Shown: positions 16,128-25,082 of the stretch, piece by piece
How the letters are laid out: each line of letters starts with the position of its first letter
Position numbering within the stretch: position 1 is the first letter of the stretch
DNA from: Malaciobacter mytili LMG 24559
GTDB taxonomy: Bacteria; Campylobacterota; Campylobacteria; Campylobacterales; Arcobacteraceae
Direction of reading: 5' to 3'
DNA length: 64,000 bases
Assembly (NCBI RefSeq): GCF_003346775.1
Contig: NZ_CP031219.1
Coordinates: forward strand, 434,001 to 498,000
The notes under the pieces: model-generated
What the model saw: only the letters and a program-made list of their open reading frames with translations
Told to the model about the DNA's origin: nothing
Databases searched by the model: none
Position numbers and translations under genes: made by a program

Positions 16128-16789
16128 ATCCCAATTCCTTTAAAAATTGATACAAGTGCCTCTTTATTTATAACTGAAACTATACTATTTTCAATCTCTA
16201 TTATTTGGTTTCTGCTTAATCTTTTTAGTACTCTTGAAAGTGTTTCTGGCTGAATATGAAGCATAAAAGAAACCTCTTGTCTTTTTAACTTATTAAACAT
16301 ATCTAAATCTTGATTTAGCATAAAAGCAACTTTTGCTGTTGCATCAAATACTAATTCTCTATTTATAATACATTGAAGTTGATGTGTTTTATTTAGTAAA
16401 GCTTCCATTAGTTTAGAAGTAAGTATATTTTTATCTAAAAATTCTTCTTTAAATTTAACAAAATCAATTGATAAGATAATTGAGTCCTCAATAAATTCAG
16501 CATTTGAAAAACAATATATATTGTTTGTATTTATTGATGAAAGCTCTGAAATCATATTGTTTTTATAAATATGATATAAAAATATTTCATTACCAAATTT
16601 ATCAACTTTATAGATTTTTATTAATCCACTAACTAAAAACATAAGTGAATTATTAATATCACTTTCATAATATAAAATAGAGTTTTGTGGATAACTATTT
16701 ATTCTTGAAATTTCTGATAGTTTTTTTACTTGTTCTTGTGATAATTCATTAAAAAAATCTATTGAGCTTATGACTTCTTGTAGTGACAA
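16124..16789 (-). CDS. Crp/Fnr family transcription regulator coupled to the PilJ-domain sensor
   Basis: 221 residues with an N-terminal cNMP-like barrel (about 5-115), dimer helix and winged helix with recognition helix QPETLSRVLKRLSRN. There is no FNR-type N-terminal cysteine set; the two cysteines (YCFSN, LQCIIN) are internal. It is more distant from the two paralogous regulators at 4758 and 17816 than they are from each other. Its stop overlaps the ATG of the PilJ-domain gene. It probably controls part of the denitrification regulon, but which box it reads is unknown. Confidence 0.9.
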   Translation of the reverse strand: MSLQEVISSIDFFNELSQEQVKKLSEISRINSYPQNSILYYESDINNSLMFLVSGLIKIYKVDKFGNEIFLYHIYKNNMISELSSINTNNIYCFSNAEFIEDSIILSIDFVKFKEEFLDKNILTSKLMEALLNKTHQLQCIINRELVFDATAKVAFMLNQDLDMFNKLKRQEVSFMLHIQPETLSRVLKRLSRNQIIEIENSIVSVINKEALVSIFKGIGI

Positions 16790-16888
16790 AATTAAACCTT
16801 ATTAATGTTTTTGTTTAAGCTATTCTATATTATCCTATTATAAATCTTAATTAAATAAGTTATAAACTAAGTTTATTCAAGGAAAAAA

Positions 16889-17806
16889 ATGAGTTTTAAA
16901 AGATATATAAAAGCCGTAGGTACGGGGATAAAAGGTAATAGAAATTTAGAAGAATTTGAAGTAATTGATGCAATTACTCAAATCTTAAATAGGCAAGCAA
17001 CTGATGCACAAATTGGTGCTTTTTTAATTGGTTTTAGGGTAAAGCTAGAATCTGATGAAGAATTAAAAGCTTGTGTAAAAGCTTTAAGAAACTTTATAAA
17101 GTTTTCAAATATAGAAAATTCTTTAGAACTTGGTTACTCTTTTGATGGAAAAGTACGAAATCCTTTTTTATTCCCCTTATATAAAGATATTTTAAAAGAA
17201 TTTCATCTAAAAAATAGTGATATTAAACCTTTAAATTTAGTTATTTCAACAGATTTTTTGCAACCTGCTAAAAATGGAATTTGTGCAAATGATTTTGTAA
17301 AAGATTATGATTTAGGTGAAAATATTTATATTTTTAATAGACAAGAATATTTAAAACAATTAAGCGATTTAACTTCTTTACGGCAAGAATTAGCACTTAG
17401 AACAGTATTTAATACAGTTGAGAAACTATTAGGAGTTGCAAAAAGTGAATATGCTGTAACTACTGCTTTTCATCGACCGTATGTAAAAAAGTATATTGAA
17501 GTATTTAAAGACTATTATAAAAATATAGTTGTTGTAAAAGGTGCAGAAGGTAGTCCTGAAGTATTTAGTGATGGAAAATATTGGAAATTAGAAGGTGATG
17601 AAATAAAAGATTATAGTTTTGAACTTAAAGATTTTGGAATTAATTATTCTAAAGAATATAATAATATTTCTTTAAATGAAGCAAAAGCTATAATAAATAG
17701 TCCAGATGAAGAAATAATTAAATTATGTAAATTTAATATTGCATTATATTTAGTATTTGCAAATAGAGTAAACTCTTTAAATGAAGCATGGGAAAGATTA
17801 AATTAG
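16889..17806 (+). CDS. TrpD2/YbiB-like protein (anthranilate phosphoribosyltransferase fold)
   Basis: 305 residues resembling the TrpD family: the N-terminal helical part includes ATDAQIGAFLIGFRVKLESDEEL (quoted in two blocks as ATDAQIGAFLIGF and RVKLESDEEL), and the end has VVKGAEGSPEVFSDGKYWK. The canonical TrpD PRPP loop (GTGGD) is absent, as in TrpD2/YbiB proteins, which are reported to bind nucleic acids and not to make tryptophan. An SD-like AAGGAA precedes ATG. It lies 9 bases before a Crp/Fnr gene, suggesting one operon. Confidence 0.75.
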   Translation: MSFKRYIKAVGTGIKGNRNLEEFEVIDAITQILNRQATDAQIGAFLIGFRVKLESDEELKACVKALRNFIKFSNIENSLELGYSFDGKVRNPFLFPLYKDILKEFHLKNSDIKPLNLVISTDFLQPAKNGICANDFVKDYDLGENIYIFNRQEYLKQLSDLTSLRQELALRTVFNTVEKLLGVAKSEYAVTTAFHRPYVKKYIEVFKDYYKNIVVVKGAEGSPEVFSDGKYWKLEGDEIKDYSFELKDFGINYSKEYNNISLNEAKAIINSPDEEIIKLCKFNIALYLVFANRVNSLNEAWERLN

Positions 17807-17815
17807 AGGTTTGAA

Positions 17816-18442
17816 ATGAATTTAGAAGATATATACTTTTTTAAGAATTTAGATGAAAAAATTTTAGAAAATATAAAAGAGTATTCAACTATTATAAAAT
17901 ATTCAAAAGAGAATATAATTTTTTATGAAGGTGATGATTCTAAATATCTTCACCTTTTAGTTAAAGGAATTGTAAAACTTTATAAAAGTGGAAGTAATAA
18001 TAAAGAAATTGTTATGAAGTATTTTTATGATAATGAACTAATTGCTGAACTTAGTAACTTTGAACAAATCCCTTATCCAGCCACTGCATTGGCTTATACT
18101 GATTGTGAAATTTTAAAAATAGATTTTGAAAAGTTTAGAAAAATTATCTATTCAAATGAAGAGTTAGCTTTAAAAATTCAAGCTTCATTAATAAAAAAAA
18201 TAAAGAATTTAGAAAGAATTATTTCGTCACAATTAGTTTTAGATACCCATCAAAGAGTTGCCAAATATATTGTGGAAAATAAAGATGATTTCTTTAAAAC
18301 AAAGAATATTTTAATAGCTCAATTATTAAATATAACTCCTGAAACACTATCAAGAGTTCTTAGAAATTTTAAAGATAATGGCTATATAAATATAAAAAAT
18401 AAAAGTATAAATACAGAAGAATTAATTTTACTTTATAATTAA
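17816..18442 (+). CDS. Crp/Fnr family transcription regulator (DNR-like), copy 2
   Basis: 208 residues, laid out as the regulator at 4758: barrel with FYEGDDSKYLHLLVKGIVKL (about 39-58), dimer helix, and winged helix with TPETLSRVLRNFKDNG. No N-terminal cysteine cluster. The two proteins are clearly paralogous over their whole length, so one island carries two near-equivalent DNR-like regulators plus a third divergent one. It follows the TrpD2-like gene by 9 bases and precedes moaA, whose product supplies the molybdenum cofactor needed by NapA. Confidence 0.92.
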   Translation: MNLEDIYFFKNLDEKILENIKEYSTIIKYSKENIIFYEGDDSKYLHLLVKGIVKLYKSGSNNKEIVMKYFYDNELIAELSNFEQIPYPATALAYTDCEILKIDFEKFRKIIYSNEELALKIQASLIKKIKNLERIISSQLVLDTHQRVAKYIVENKDDFFKTKNILIAQLLNITPETLSRVLRNFKDNGYINIKNKSINTEELILLYN

Positions 18443-18508
18443 AATTTAATAAAATTAAGCTTTTTTATAATATGCTTTTAAAATTTTTAAAAAAAAAGTG
18501 AGAAAAAA

Positions 18509-19477
18509 ATGTTAATAGATGGACACAACAGAATTGTTGATTATTTAAGAGTGTCTGTAACAGAAAGATGTAATTTTAGATGCCAATACTGTATGCCTGA
18601 AAAACCTTTTTCATGGGTACCAAAAGAGAACCTACTTTCTTATGAAGATTTATTTAAATTTATACAAGTTGCAATTGATGAAGGTATTAAGAAAGTTCGA
18701 ATTACAGGTGGTGAACCTCTACTTAGAGAAGGTTTAGACTGTTTTGTAAAAATGATATATGATTATAAAAGTGATATTGATTTAGCTTTAACAACAAATG
18801 GTTACCTTTTACCTAAAGTTGCTCAACAGTTAAAAGATGCAGGATTAAAAAGAATAAATGTTTCTTTAGATACTTTAAAAAAAGATGTTGCTGCAAAAAT
18901 TGCACAAAAAGATGTTTTAGAAAAAGTTTTAGAAGGAATTGCAAAAGCTCATGAAGTTGGGCTAAAAATAAAAATTAATTGTGTTCCTATGAAGGGCATA
19001 AATGATAATGAACTTATTGATCTTTTAGAGTTTTGTAAAGAAAAAGGCTATGTAATTAGATTTATTGAGTTTATGGAAAATAAACATGCAAAAGATACTG
19101 CAAAGGGACTTACTTCACTAGAAATACAAAATATAATTTCAAGAAAATATAATTTTGAAGTAGTACCAAGGGATTCAAGTTCTCCTGCTCAATATTATAA
19201 ATTAGAAGATGGATATGAATTTGGGATTATAGAACCCCATAAAGATGATTTTTGTGCTTCATGTAATAGAATTAGATTAACTGCTGAGGGATATTTAATA
19301 CCATGTTTATATTTTGAAGATGCAATGAGTATTAAAGAGGCAGTTCAAAACAATGAAATTGATAAAGCTGTAAATATTTTAAAAGAAGTGTTAAAAAATA
19401 AACCTGAAAAAAATAAATGGTCTCAAGAAGATACAAGCGAAACTTCTACAAGAGCCTTTTATCAAACAGGGGGATAA
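18509..19477 (+). CDS. moaA: GTP 3',8-cyclase MoaA
   Basis: Radical SAM enzyme that starts molybdenum cofactor synthesis from GTP. The 322 residues carry CNFRCQYC (about 21-28), the GGEPLLR segment, the C-terminal second cluster cysteines ([20 protein letters not shown], with a third Cys in PCLYF) and end in the diagnostic Gly-Gly tail (YQTGG). Standard length. Its place beside Crp/Fnr genes fits the demand of NapA for molybdopterin. No other moa genes are in the window. Confidence 0.97.
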   Translation: MLIDGHNRIVDYLRVSVTERCNFRCQYCMPEKPFSWVPKENLLSYEDLFKFIQVAIDEGIKKVRITGGEPLLREGLDCFVKMIYDYKSDIDLALTTNGYLLPKVAQQLKDAGLKRINVSLDTLKKDVAAKIAQKDVLEKVLEGIAKAHEVGLKIKINCVPMKGINDNELIDLLEFCKEKGYVIRFIEFMENKHAKDTAKGLTSLEIQNIISRKYNFEVVPRDSSSPAQYYKLEDGYEFGIIEPHKDDFCASCNRIRLTAEGYLIPCLYFEDAMSIKEAVQNNEIDKAVNILKEVLKNKPEKNKWSQEDTSETSTRAFYQTGG

Positions 19478-19480
19478 TAT

Positions 19481-19510
19481 AGGTACTAGTTTTTAACTAG
19501 TACTTATTTT
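19481..19510. terminator. Bidirectional terminator between moaA and the converging gene
   Basis: GTACTAGTT / AACTAGTAC with a 3-base loop directly after the moaA stop. The right arm abuts the stop codon of the minus-strand gene, and a T-rich stretch follows on the plus side. Confidence 0.75.
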
Positions 19511-20340
19511 CTAACTATATTTGCTAGTTTATTTTTAATAGTAGCACCTTTAAACTCATTTAGCATTTTAAGTTCAGGTTTTTTATTTACATTATAAAAC
19601 TCTACCATATATCCAATAGCATTTGATTTTAGATGAATATAACTATTTTTAACTTCTAAGTTTTCAACTAAATATTCATTTACACTGTTTTTTTTAATAT
19701 CATTGTATCCTTTATATACTGCTTCAATTTGTAATCTTAAAGCTAAAAACTCTTTTTTATTATTTGAAATAACTCCCACAATGTATGAGTTTTGCATTTT
19801 TTTTGTAAATTTTTGCTCTTTTTTTATATCAATATTTAATTGCTTTACTAAATTTGCAAACTCTATATCTTTTGGTTCACCTAAATTATGTTCTAATAAG
19901 TATCTAGCTATTTCATGAGCTTTCTCTATACCAATATCATATAAAATGCCATCTGTAAAAGTTATTATTGAATTATCTTTTAAAGTAAAAGTAATAGTAA
20001 AATTTGAGTAGATATTTCCTGTTAAATAATTTATTTCAGTTTTAGTTTCTTTTATCTCATCTAATTTTATTTTTTGTTGTTTATATATCTTATTATTATC
20101 ATAAATACTCCAAGAAATATAGTTCTCATCAATAGAAATTTCAGCTTTTCTTTTAATAAAAAGTACATATAAAATACAAGCAATTTGAAAGGCCATTAAA
20201 AATAAAGATATAAACATCAAAATAGAATAAATACCACCTTTTTGTATATGCCCTTGATACATTACTAAAGCAAACATGATAAAAGCAATTAGCATATAAA
20301 GTTTATGAATAATCTCTTTTTTATATGTTATATTTAACAT
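19504..20340 (-). CDS. Unknown membrane protein with two N-terminal helices
   Basis: 278 residues. Two hydrophobic segments at about 12-29 and 37-62 form a hairpin. A beta-rich cytoplasmic part (about 68-150) follows, with the look of a bacterial PH-like domain (EISIDENYISWSIY; SNFTITFTLKDNSIITFTDG), then a mixed C-terminal region. No catalytic motif is visible. It converges on moaA and is divergent from rpsO. I do not recognise the family. Confidence 0.75.
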   Translation of the reverse strand: MLNITYKKEIIHKLYMLIAFIMFALVMYQGHIQKGGIYSILMFISLFLMAFQIACILYVLFIKRKAEISIDENYISWSIYDNNKIYKQQKIKLDEIKETKTEINYLTGNIYSNFTITFTLKDNSIITFTDGILYDIGIEKAHEIARYLLEHNLGEPKDIEFANLVKQLNIDIKKEQKFTKKMQNSYIVGVISNNKKEFLALRLQIEAVYKGYNDIKKNSVNEYLVENLEVKNSYIHLKSNAIGYMVEFYNVNKKPELKMLNEFKGATIKNKLANIVRK

Positions 20341-20412
20341 TAATTTCCTTTTTATTTTATTCTTGAAACCTTAGTTTCTTTTAACTTAAACTAACTTTAA
20401 TGATAGTTTACA

Positions 20413-20473
20413 TATAATTCGCGTTCATTTAATTGTAAGTGAAATTAATTATATACCTATTAGGAGGTCAATT
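20413..20473 (+). promoter_or_regulatory. rpsO: rpsO promoter -10 and strong ribosome binding site
   Basis: A perfect TATAAT lies at 20413-20418 in the region upstream of rpsO, and TAGGAGGT is placed 6-7 bases before the ATG at 20474. This is one of the strongest Shine-Dalgarno sequences in the window, as expected of a ribosomal protein gene. Confidence 0.6.
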
Positions 20474-20746
20474 ATGGCTTTAGATCAGGAAGTAAAAGCA
20501 AGTATTATTGCAAAATTCCAAAGAGCGGAAAAAGATACAGGTTCTTCAGAAGTACAAATTGCTATTTTATCTGAGCAAATTAAAGTATTAACTGAGCATT
20601 TAAAAATTAATAAAAAAGATCACTCTTCAAGATTAGGTCTATTAAAAATGGTTGGTAAAAGAAAAAGACTTTTAAACTACCTAAAAAGAACTAACTATGA
20701 GAAATTTACTTCAATAGTTGCTGAATTAGGAATTAGAGCTAAATAA
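20474..20746 (+). CDS. rpsO: 30S ribosomal protein S15
   Basis: 90 residues, full length for S15. S15 binds 16S rRNA early in 30S assembly. Typical segments are [20 protein letters not shown] and the basic [22 protein letters not shown] region, including the conserved DxxSRxGL. Monocistronic here, with its own promoter and a strong terminator. Confidence 0.98.
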   Translation: MALDQEVKASIIAKFQRAEKDTGSSEVQIAILSEQIKVLTEHLKINKKDHSSRLGLLKMVGKRKRLLNYLKRTNYEKFTSIVAELGIRAK

Positions 20747-20767
20747 TTTTAGTTTTAAATTTAGTTC

Positions 20768-20802
20768 AAAAGGTTGCAAGATTTCTTGCAACCTTTTTTT
20801 TT
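20768..20802 (+). terminator. rpsO intrinsic terminator
   Basis: AAAAGGTTGCAAG / CTTGCAACCTTTT, a 13-base perfect stem with a 4-base loop, followed by a run of T. Clear intrinsic terminator 20 bases after the stop. Confidence 0.92.
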
Positions 20803-20899
20803 GAACTTTTTATAAAAACAAAAATTTAGTTTATAAAAATAATTAATATTAATTTTAGTTCTAGTAGAATAATATTTATTAAAAATTATTAGGAAAAAT

Positions 20900-21301
20900 A
20901 TGTTATTAACAAAAAAGAGCGAATATGCTTTACTCTCTTTAATATCAATTGCAAAAAGTGAAAATCCTAAAAATGTTGATGTTTTATCAAAAGAATTAAA
21001 TATTTCAAAATCATTTTTAGCAAAAATCATGCAAAATTTAGCAAAACATGATATTGTTGTATCTCATAGGGGAGTAAATGGAGGATTTGCTTTAAAAAAG
21101 CCATATGATGAACTTACAATATTAGAAATTACAACTGCTGCAGAAGAAAGAATACCTTCAGTTTTTGAATGTTCTCCCTCTCAACATTCATGTCCTTCTG
21201 ATATTGCAAATACTTGTACTATTTGGCCTTTGTTAAATAACCTTCAAAATAAAATAAATTTGTTCTTAGAGAATCTAACTCTTAAGGACATAGCTTCATG
21301 A
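20900..21301 (+). CDS. Rrf2 family transcription regulator with three clustered cysteines
   Basis: 133 residues. Winged helix in the first 80 (KKSEYALLSLISIAKSE; LNISKSFLAKIMQNLAKHDI; RGVNGGFALKKP) as in IscR/NsrR/RsrR. The C-terminal loop has three cysteines spaced C-X6-C-X7-C (about 94-109), likely ligands of an Fe-S cluster. The spacing differs from that recalled for E. coli IscR and NsrR. It overlaps the DHH gene by 4 bases. An NO or redox sensing role near a denitrification island is plausible but unproven. Confidence 0.9.
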   Translation: MLLTKKSEYALLSLISIAKSENPKNVDVLSKELNISKSFLAKIMQNLAKHDIVVSHRGVNGGFALKKPYDELTILEITTAAEERIPSVFECSPSQHSCPSDIANTCTIWPLLNNLQNKINLFLENLTLKDIAS

Positions 21302-22350
21302 GGCTATTTCATATCTCTCACACTGATTTGGATGGTTACTCTTGCCAGCTTTTAACAAAAGAGTTTTTTAAAACAGGATTTTTTCTTAATGCTAATTATG
21401 GACTAGAAGTAAAATTAAGTATTAAAAAAGTAATTGAGTTAATAAAACAGCTTAATACTAATGATGAAATACTTTTTTTAATTACAGATTTAAATTTAAC
21501 TTATCAAGAATCAAAAGATTTAGATAGTGAAATAAAAAAATTAAAAAAAGATGGTTATCAAATTAAATTACAAGTATTAGACCACCACGCAACTGGTCAA
21601 AAAAGTGCAGAAAAATTTGATTGGTATTTTTTGGACTTAAAAAGATGTGCTGCTAAGATTACATATGATTATTTAAATGAAGAATTTAATGGTTTTTCAA
21701 AAGAGATAGATACTTGGATAAACCCTTTAATAAACTGTGTAAATGCCATTGATATATGGCTTGAAGAGGAAGAACAAAACTTTGAATTTGGAAAAGTTCT
21801 TTTAAGTATGATTAGTCGTGTAAGAGAGATAAATAATGTATTATTTGCTGATTTAAATAGAGAACTAAGACTATTTTTACTTAAAAAAGCAGCAACATAT
21901 ATAAGTTTAGAAAATGGAAATATAAAACTTGATAATGATGTTCATTTATTAAAAAAACAGTTTTTAAATGTGGATGGAATTGATGATACAATTGATAATT
22001 TAAGTGCAAAATATTTAGTTAATTCACTTGAGGATTTAAAAGAAAGTTTAACAGTATTTTATAAAGAGCATAAAGGTCTTTTAACTTATACTTTAGGTTC
22101 TATTTCAATCCCTGCAAATGCCTTTTTAAAAGCAAATAGTGATTATGGCTTTTTTATAGACATCGGTAAAAAAGGAAATGCAAGTTTTAGAGCCAATGGC
22201 AAAGTTGATGTTTCTTTAATGGCTCAAAAGTTAGCAAATGGTGGTGGGCATATTAATGCTAGTGGTGCTAAATTTGAAGATTTTAAAGAGACAATAGATT
22301 ATACTGAAGTAAAAAACTACTTACAAGAAAAACTAAAAGCAATAGAGTAA
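21298..22350 (+). CDS. DHH family phosphoesterase
   Basis: 350 residues with the DHH metal motifs: HTDLDGYSCQLL (about 7-18), TDLNLT, LDHHATG (about 93-99) and the C-terminal DHHA1 GGGHINASGAKF (about 320-331). DHH proteins hydrolyse short oligonucleotides, pAp, cyclic dinucleotides or polyphosphate. The DHH-DHHA1 layout resembles NrnA-like oligoribonucleases but the substrate cannot be assigned. Translationally coupled to the Rrf2 gene through an ATGA overlap. Confidence 0.88.
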   Translation: MRLFHISHTDLDGYSCQLLTKEFFKTGFFLNANYGLEVKLSIKKVIELIKQLNTNDEILFLITDLNLTYQESKDLDSEIKKLKKDGYQIKLQVLDHHATGQKSAEKFDWYFLDLKRCAAKITYDYLNEEFNGFSKEIDTWINPLINCVNAIDIWLEEEEQNFEFGKVLLSMISRVREINNVLFADLNRELRLFLLKKAATYISLENGNIKLDNDVHLLKKQFLNVDGIDDTIDNLSAKYLVNSLEDLKESLTVFYKEHKGLLTYTLGSISIPANAFLKANSDYGFFIDIGKKGNASFRANGKVDVSLMAQKLANGGGHINASGAKFEDFKETIDYTEVKNYLQEKLKAIE

Positions 22351-22362
22351 TTATTACTCTAT
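22342..22362. terminator. Candidate bidirectional hairpin between converging genes
   Basis: ATAGAGTA / TACTCTAT with a 5-base loop at the meeting point of the DHH gene and the 114-residue gene, overlapping both stop regions. There is no strong T run, so confidence is limited. Confidence 0.4.
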
Positions 22363-22703
22363 CCCAAACATTTATTATTTGAAAAATCTACTTCGGCTAA
22401 GGAGTCTTTTTTATATGCAAATGTAATTAATACATCTCCTTCTTCAAGTCTTTGTATTTCAAAATCAAATACTTTATCAATTTTTGGAAAAAGTCCATTT
22501 GGAAGTTGATGATTTTTCATAATTAGTTTTTTATTAGTATCATTTATAGCTTTTAATCCTGCCATTGCATTTATCATAGGCTCAGGTACTCCACATAATG
22601 AAGTATCAAAATATAAATATGTGATATTATCTTTTTCAAACTCATAAAAATCTACAGTTGTATTTTCTATTTGTATTTTAGTTGCATTATTGGGTAATAA
22701 CAT
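22359..22703 (-). CDS. Unknown 114-residue soluble protein
   Basis: No signal peptide or membrane segment. The N-terminal half reads as beta-rich (TVDFYEFEKDNITYLYFDTS), followed by LCGVPEPMINAMAGLKAI; the C terminus ends in NNKCLG. Two cysteines only. It lies 8 bases downstream of the histidine kinase gene and is likely co-transcribed with it. I recognise no family. Confidence 0.75.
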   Translation of the reverse strand: MLLPNNATKIQIENTTVDFYEFEKDNITYLYFDTSLCGVPEPMINAMAGLKAINDTNKKLIMKNHQLPNGLFPKIDKVFDFEIQRLEEGDVLITFAYKKDSLAEVDFSNNKCLG

Positions 22704-22711
22704 TTTTTTCC

Positions 22712-24517
22712 TTATAGGGGTATATTTATATAAAAAATTGCGCCATTTATACTATTATTCACTTCCAAAGAGCCTTTTAGTCTATTTACAATTGCTTTTC
22801 TTGTAAGGTGTAAACCAAGTCCTACTCCTTGCGCTTGATGTTTTGTAGTAAAATATGGATCAAAAATTTTTGGCATAATCTCTTTTTCTATACCCTTTGC
22901 ATTATCTTCTATAATTATAGTAAAAAATTTCTCTTTTTTTAATAGAGATATTTTTATCCAAGGTGCTTCTATTTTATTTATAAGAAGAGCATCTTTTGCA
23001 TTATTTACTATATTTATAATTGCTTGTATTAAATCATTTGCAAGCAAATTTTTAATAATTAATTCATCTGTTATATCTGTAATAAGTTTTATTTTTTCAT
23101 TTTTAAGTGTAGCAGATAAAATATCTATTGTTTCATAAATTAAATCTTGAATTATCACATCTTTTATATTAGAATTTTTAAAAGTATAATCCCTAAATAT
23201 ATCAATTGTATTTGATAGATAATTTGTATTTTTTATAATTACATTTGCATAATTTTTTATTTCATGTTTATCTAAAATATTAAGTTCATCTGCAAGTTTT
23301 AATCCAGAACTAGCAACAGAAATTGCAGTTAATGGCTGTCTCCATTGATGGGCAATATTTCCTATCATCTCTCCCATTTGAGCCATTTTTTCATATTGAT
23401 ACAATTGTTCTTCTTGTTTTAAACTTTTTTCTACTTCTTCTTGAATTCTATTTTCTAAAGATTGATTTAATTCATTTAATTCTTTAGTTTTAAAAAAAAC
23501 TTTTTCTTCAAGTTGTTTTTTTATTGAAACTTCTTTTAAAATATATGCAAGAATTAAAAAATAAATTAGTGAAAAAATCAGATAATTTTCATTAAGCTGT
23601 TTTTCTATATCCCCTAATTCTTTATTATTTTGATAAACTACAAAATAACCAATTTTTTCTTTTTGTATATTATATAACTCTAAGAAAGTAACTATTTTAT
23701 GAAAATGTTTATCATTTTTTGGAAAAATTTTCATTTCAAAACTAAAATTATTTTTATTTTTTATACTATCTTCAATAAATAGTTTTAAAGAAGATTCATA
23801 TTGTTCTTTTATATATTTCTCTTGACTTCTAATTTTATAAAAATTTTCTCTTTTTAATAAAATATAATTTTTTGATTCTATACTTGTTTCATAATAGTCT
23901 TTAAAAATATCAAAAATTTTTTTATTAAATACTTCTTTATCCAATAAAAAATGAACATGTACATTATATACTTTTTCAAGTCTATTTATAAAAGCATTTA
24001 TACTAAAAGAAGTCTCAATACTTCCCAAATATTTCTCTTCTTTATGTAAAGGATATACATATCTAAAACCTGGAATAATTTTACCTGTTTCTAATCCACT
24101 AATTGGTCTTTTATATCTATTTACATATTTAACACTAAATCTAATATCTGATAAATCATCAGAGTGAAGAGATGGGTTATGCATTCTTAAAAATGAGTAA
24201 TTATTGGGAAGATGAAAATGAAGTTGATTAAAATTAATAGATGTTAAATAATCATAATCTTTTTTTAAAAGATTATATAATTGTTCTCTATTTCTATTTT
24301 CAAAAGAATTTAATATTTCAGGTCTATTAATATAGCCAAAAAATACCGTATTTGCTAAAGTATCAAAAGAGTCAAAAATAGTATTGTATTGTGCCATTAC
24401 TGTATTAGTAGCATTTGTTAATATATTTTTCTTTTTATAGCTATAATTCTTTGATAATAAGCTAAAAGTGATAAATGTAATAATTATAAATATACAAATA
24501 ATATAAAATTTTTTCAT
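22712..24517 (-). CDS. Membrane sensor histidine kinase with large periplasmic sensor
   Basis: 601 residues: membrane helix at about 5-23, a periplasmic region of about 280 residues containing LHFHLPNNYSFLRMHNPS and the PISGLETGKIIPGFRYVYPL segment (dCache-like, often annotated as double sensory domain), a second helix near 310-328, a coiled coil, then a kinase core with phospho-His in GNIAHQWRQPLTAIS and ATP-site motifs NAKDALL, DNAKGI and GVGLGLHLT. The HQWRQPL form is typical of Campylobacterota. No response regulator is adjacent, so its partner is unknown. Confidence 0.92.
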   Translation of the reverse strand: MKKFYIICIFIIITFITFSLLSKNYSYKKKNILTNATNTVMAQYNTIFDSFDTLANTVFFGYINRPEILNSFENRNREQLYNLLKKDYDYLTSINFNQLHFHLPNNYSFLRMHNPSLHSDDLSDIRFSVKYVNRYKRPISGLETGKIIPGFRYVYPLHKEEKYLGSIETSFSINAFINRLEKVYNVHVHFLLDKEVFNKKIFDIFKDYYETSIESKNYILLKRENFYKIRSQEKYIKEQYESSLKLFIEDSIKNKNNFSFEMKIFPKNDKHFHKIVTFLELYNIQKEKIGYFVVYQNNKELGDIEKQLNENYLIFSLIYFLILAYILKEVSIKKQLEEKVFFKTKELNELNQSLENRIQEEVEKSLKQEEQLYQYEKMAQMGEMIGNIAHQWRQPLTAISVASSGLKLADELNILDKHEIKNYANVIIKNTNYLSNTIDIFRDYTFKNSNIKDVIIQDLIYETIDILSATLKNEKIKLITDITDELIIKNLLANDLIQAIINIVNNAKDALLINKIEAPWIKISLLKKEKFFTIIIEDNAKGIEKEIMPKIFDPYFTTKHQAQGVGLGLHLTRKAIVNRLKGSLEVNNSINGAIFYINIPL

Positions 24518-24656
24518 AACTTCTTCTTGGGAATTGTATAAAAATTATATCATTATATTACTAAATTATAAATATATGACACTTTTTAAGATTTGAGATT
24601 TTACAAAATCAATAGAATGTATTATAATATGTATAAATTTCATAAAAGGATAAAAA

Positions 24657-25082
24657 ATGCAGTGTGAATTTGCAACTATAAACTCTGATTCAAAACAGAT
24701 AAAAGAGATTTTTGAAAATACAAAAACAATAGCTATTATAGGATGTTCTCCTGATAGTTCAAAAGCTAGTAATATTGTAGCTAATTATTTAAAAAATGTT
24801 GGGTTTAAAATTGTTCCGGTGTATCCTAAAGAAGAAGAGATTTTAGGTGAAAAAGTTTATAGAACTTTGGCAGAAATTCCTTTTAAAATAGATATGGTTG
24901 ATATATTTAGAAAACCAGATGTTATTGCACAAGTTGTAGATGAAGCAATAAAAAGAGGTGATGTTGATACAGTTTGGACACAGTTAGGATTAGTTAATAA
25001 TGAAGCTGCAAAAAAGGCACTTGATGCTGGAATAAAAGTAGTACAAAATCATTGTACTAAGATAGAACATCAAGCTTTATGA
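24657..25082 (+). CDS. CoA-binding domain protein (YccU type)
   Basis: 141 residues. Rossmann-like CoA-binding fold with IAIIGCSPDSSKASNIVANY (about 27-46), VPVYPKEEEILGEKVYRTL and VDIFRKPD, all typical of the stand-alone YccU/succinyl-CoA-ligase-like family of unknown physiological role. Likely cytoplasmic. Its 3' end overlaps the converging kinase gene by 6 bases. Confidence 0.92.
   Translation: MQCEFATINSDSKQIKEIFENTKTIAIIGCSPDSSKASNIVANYLKNVGFKIVPVYPKEEEILGEKVYRTLAEIPFKIDMVDIFRKPDVIAQVVDEAIKRGDVDTVWTQLGLVNNEAAKKALDAGIKVVQNHCTKIEHQAL

Noticed and set aside
20761-21030. 89-codon minus-strand ORF
   Set aside because: Antisense to the Rrf2 gene and the rpsO terminator; low-complexity Phe/Lys/Asn-rich shadow.
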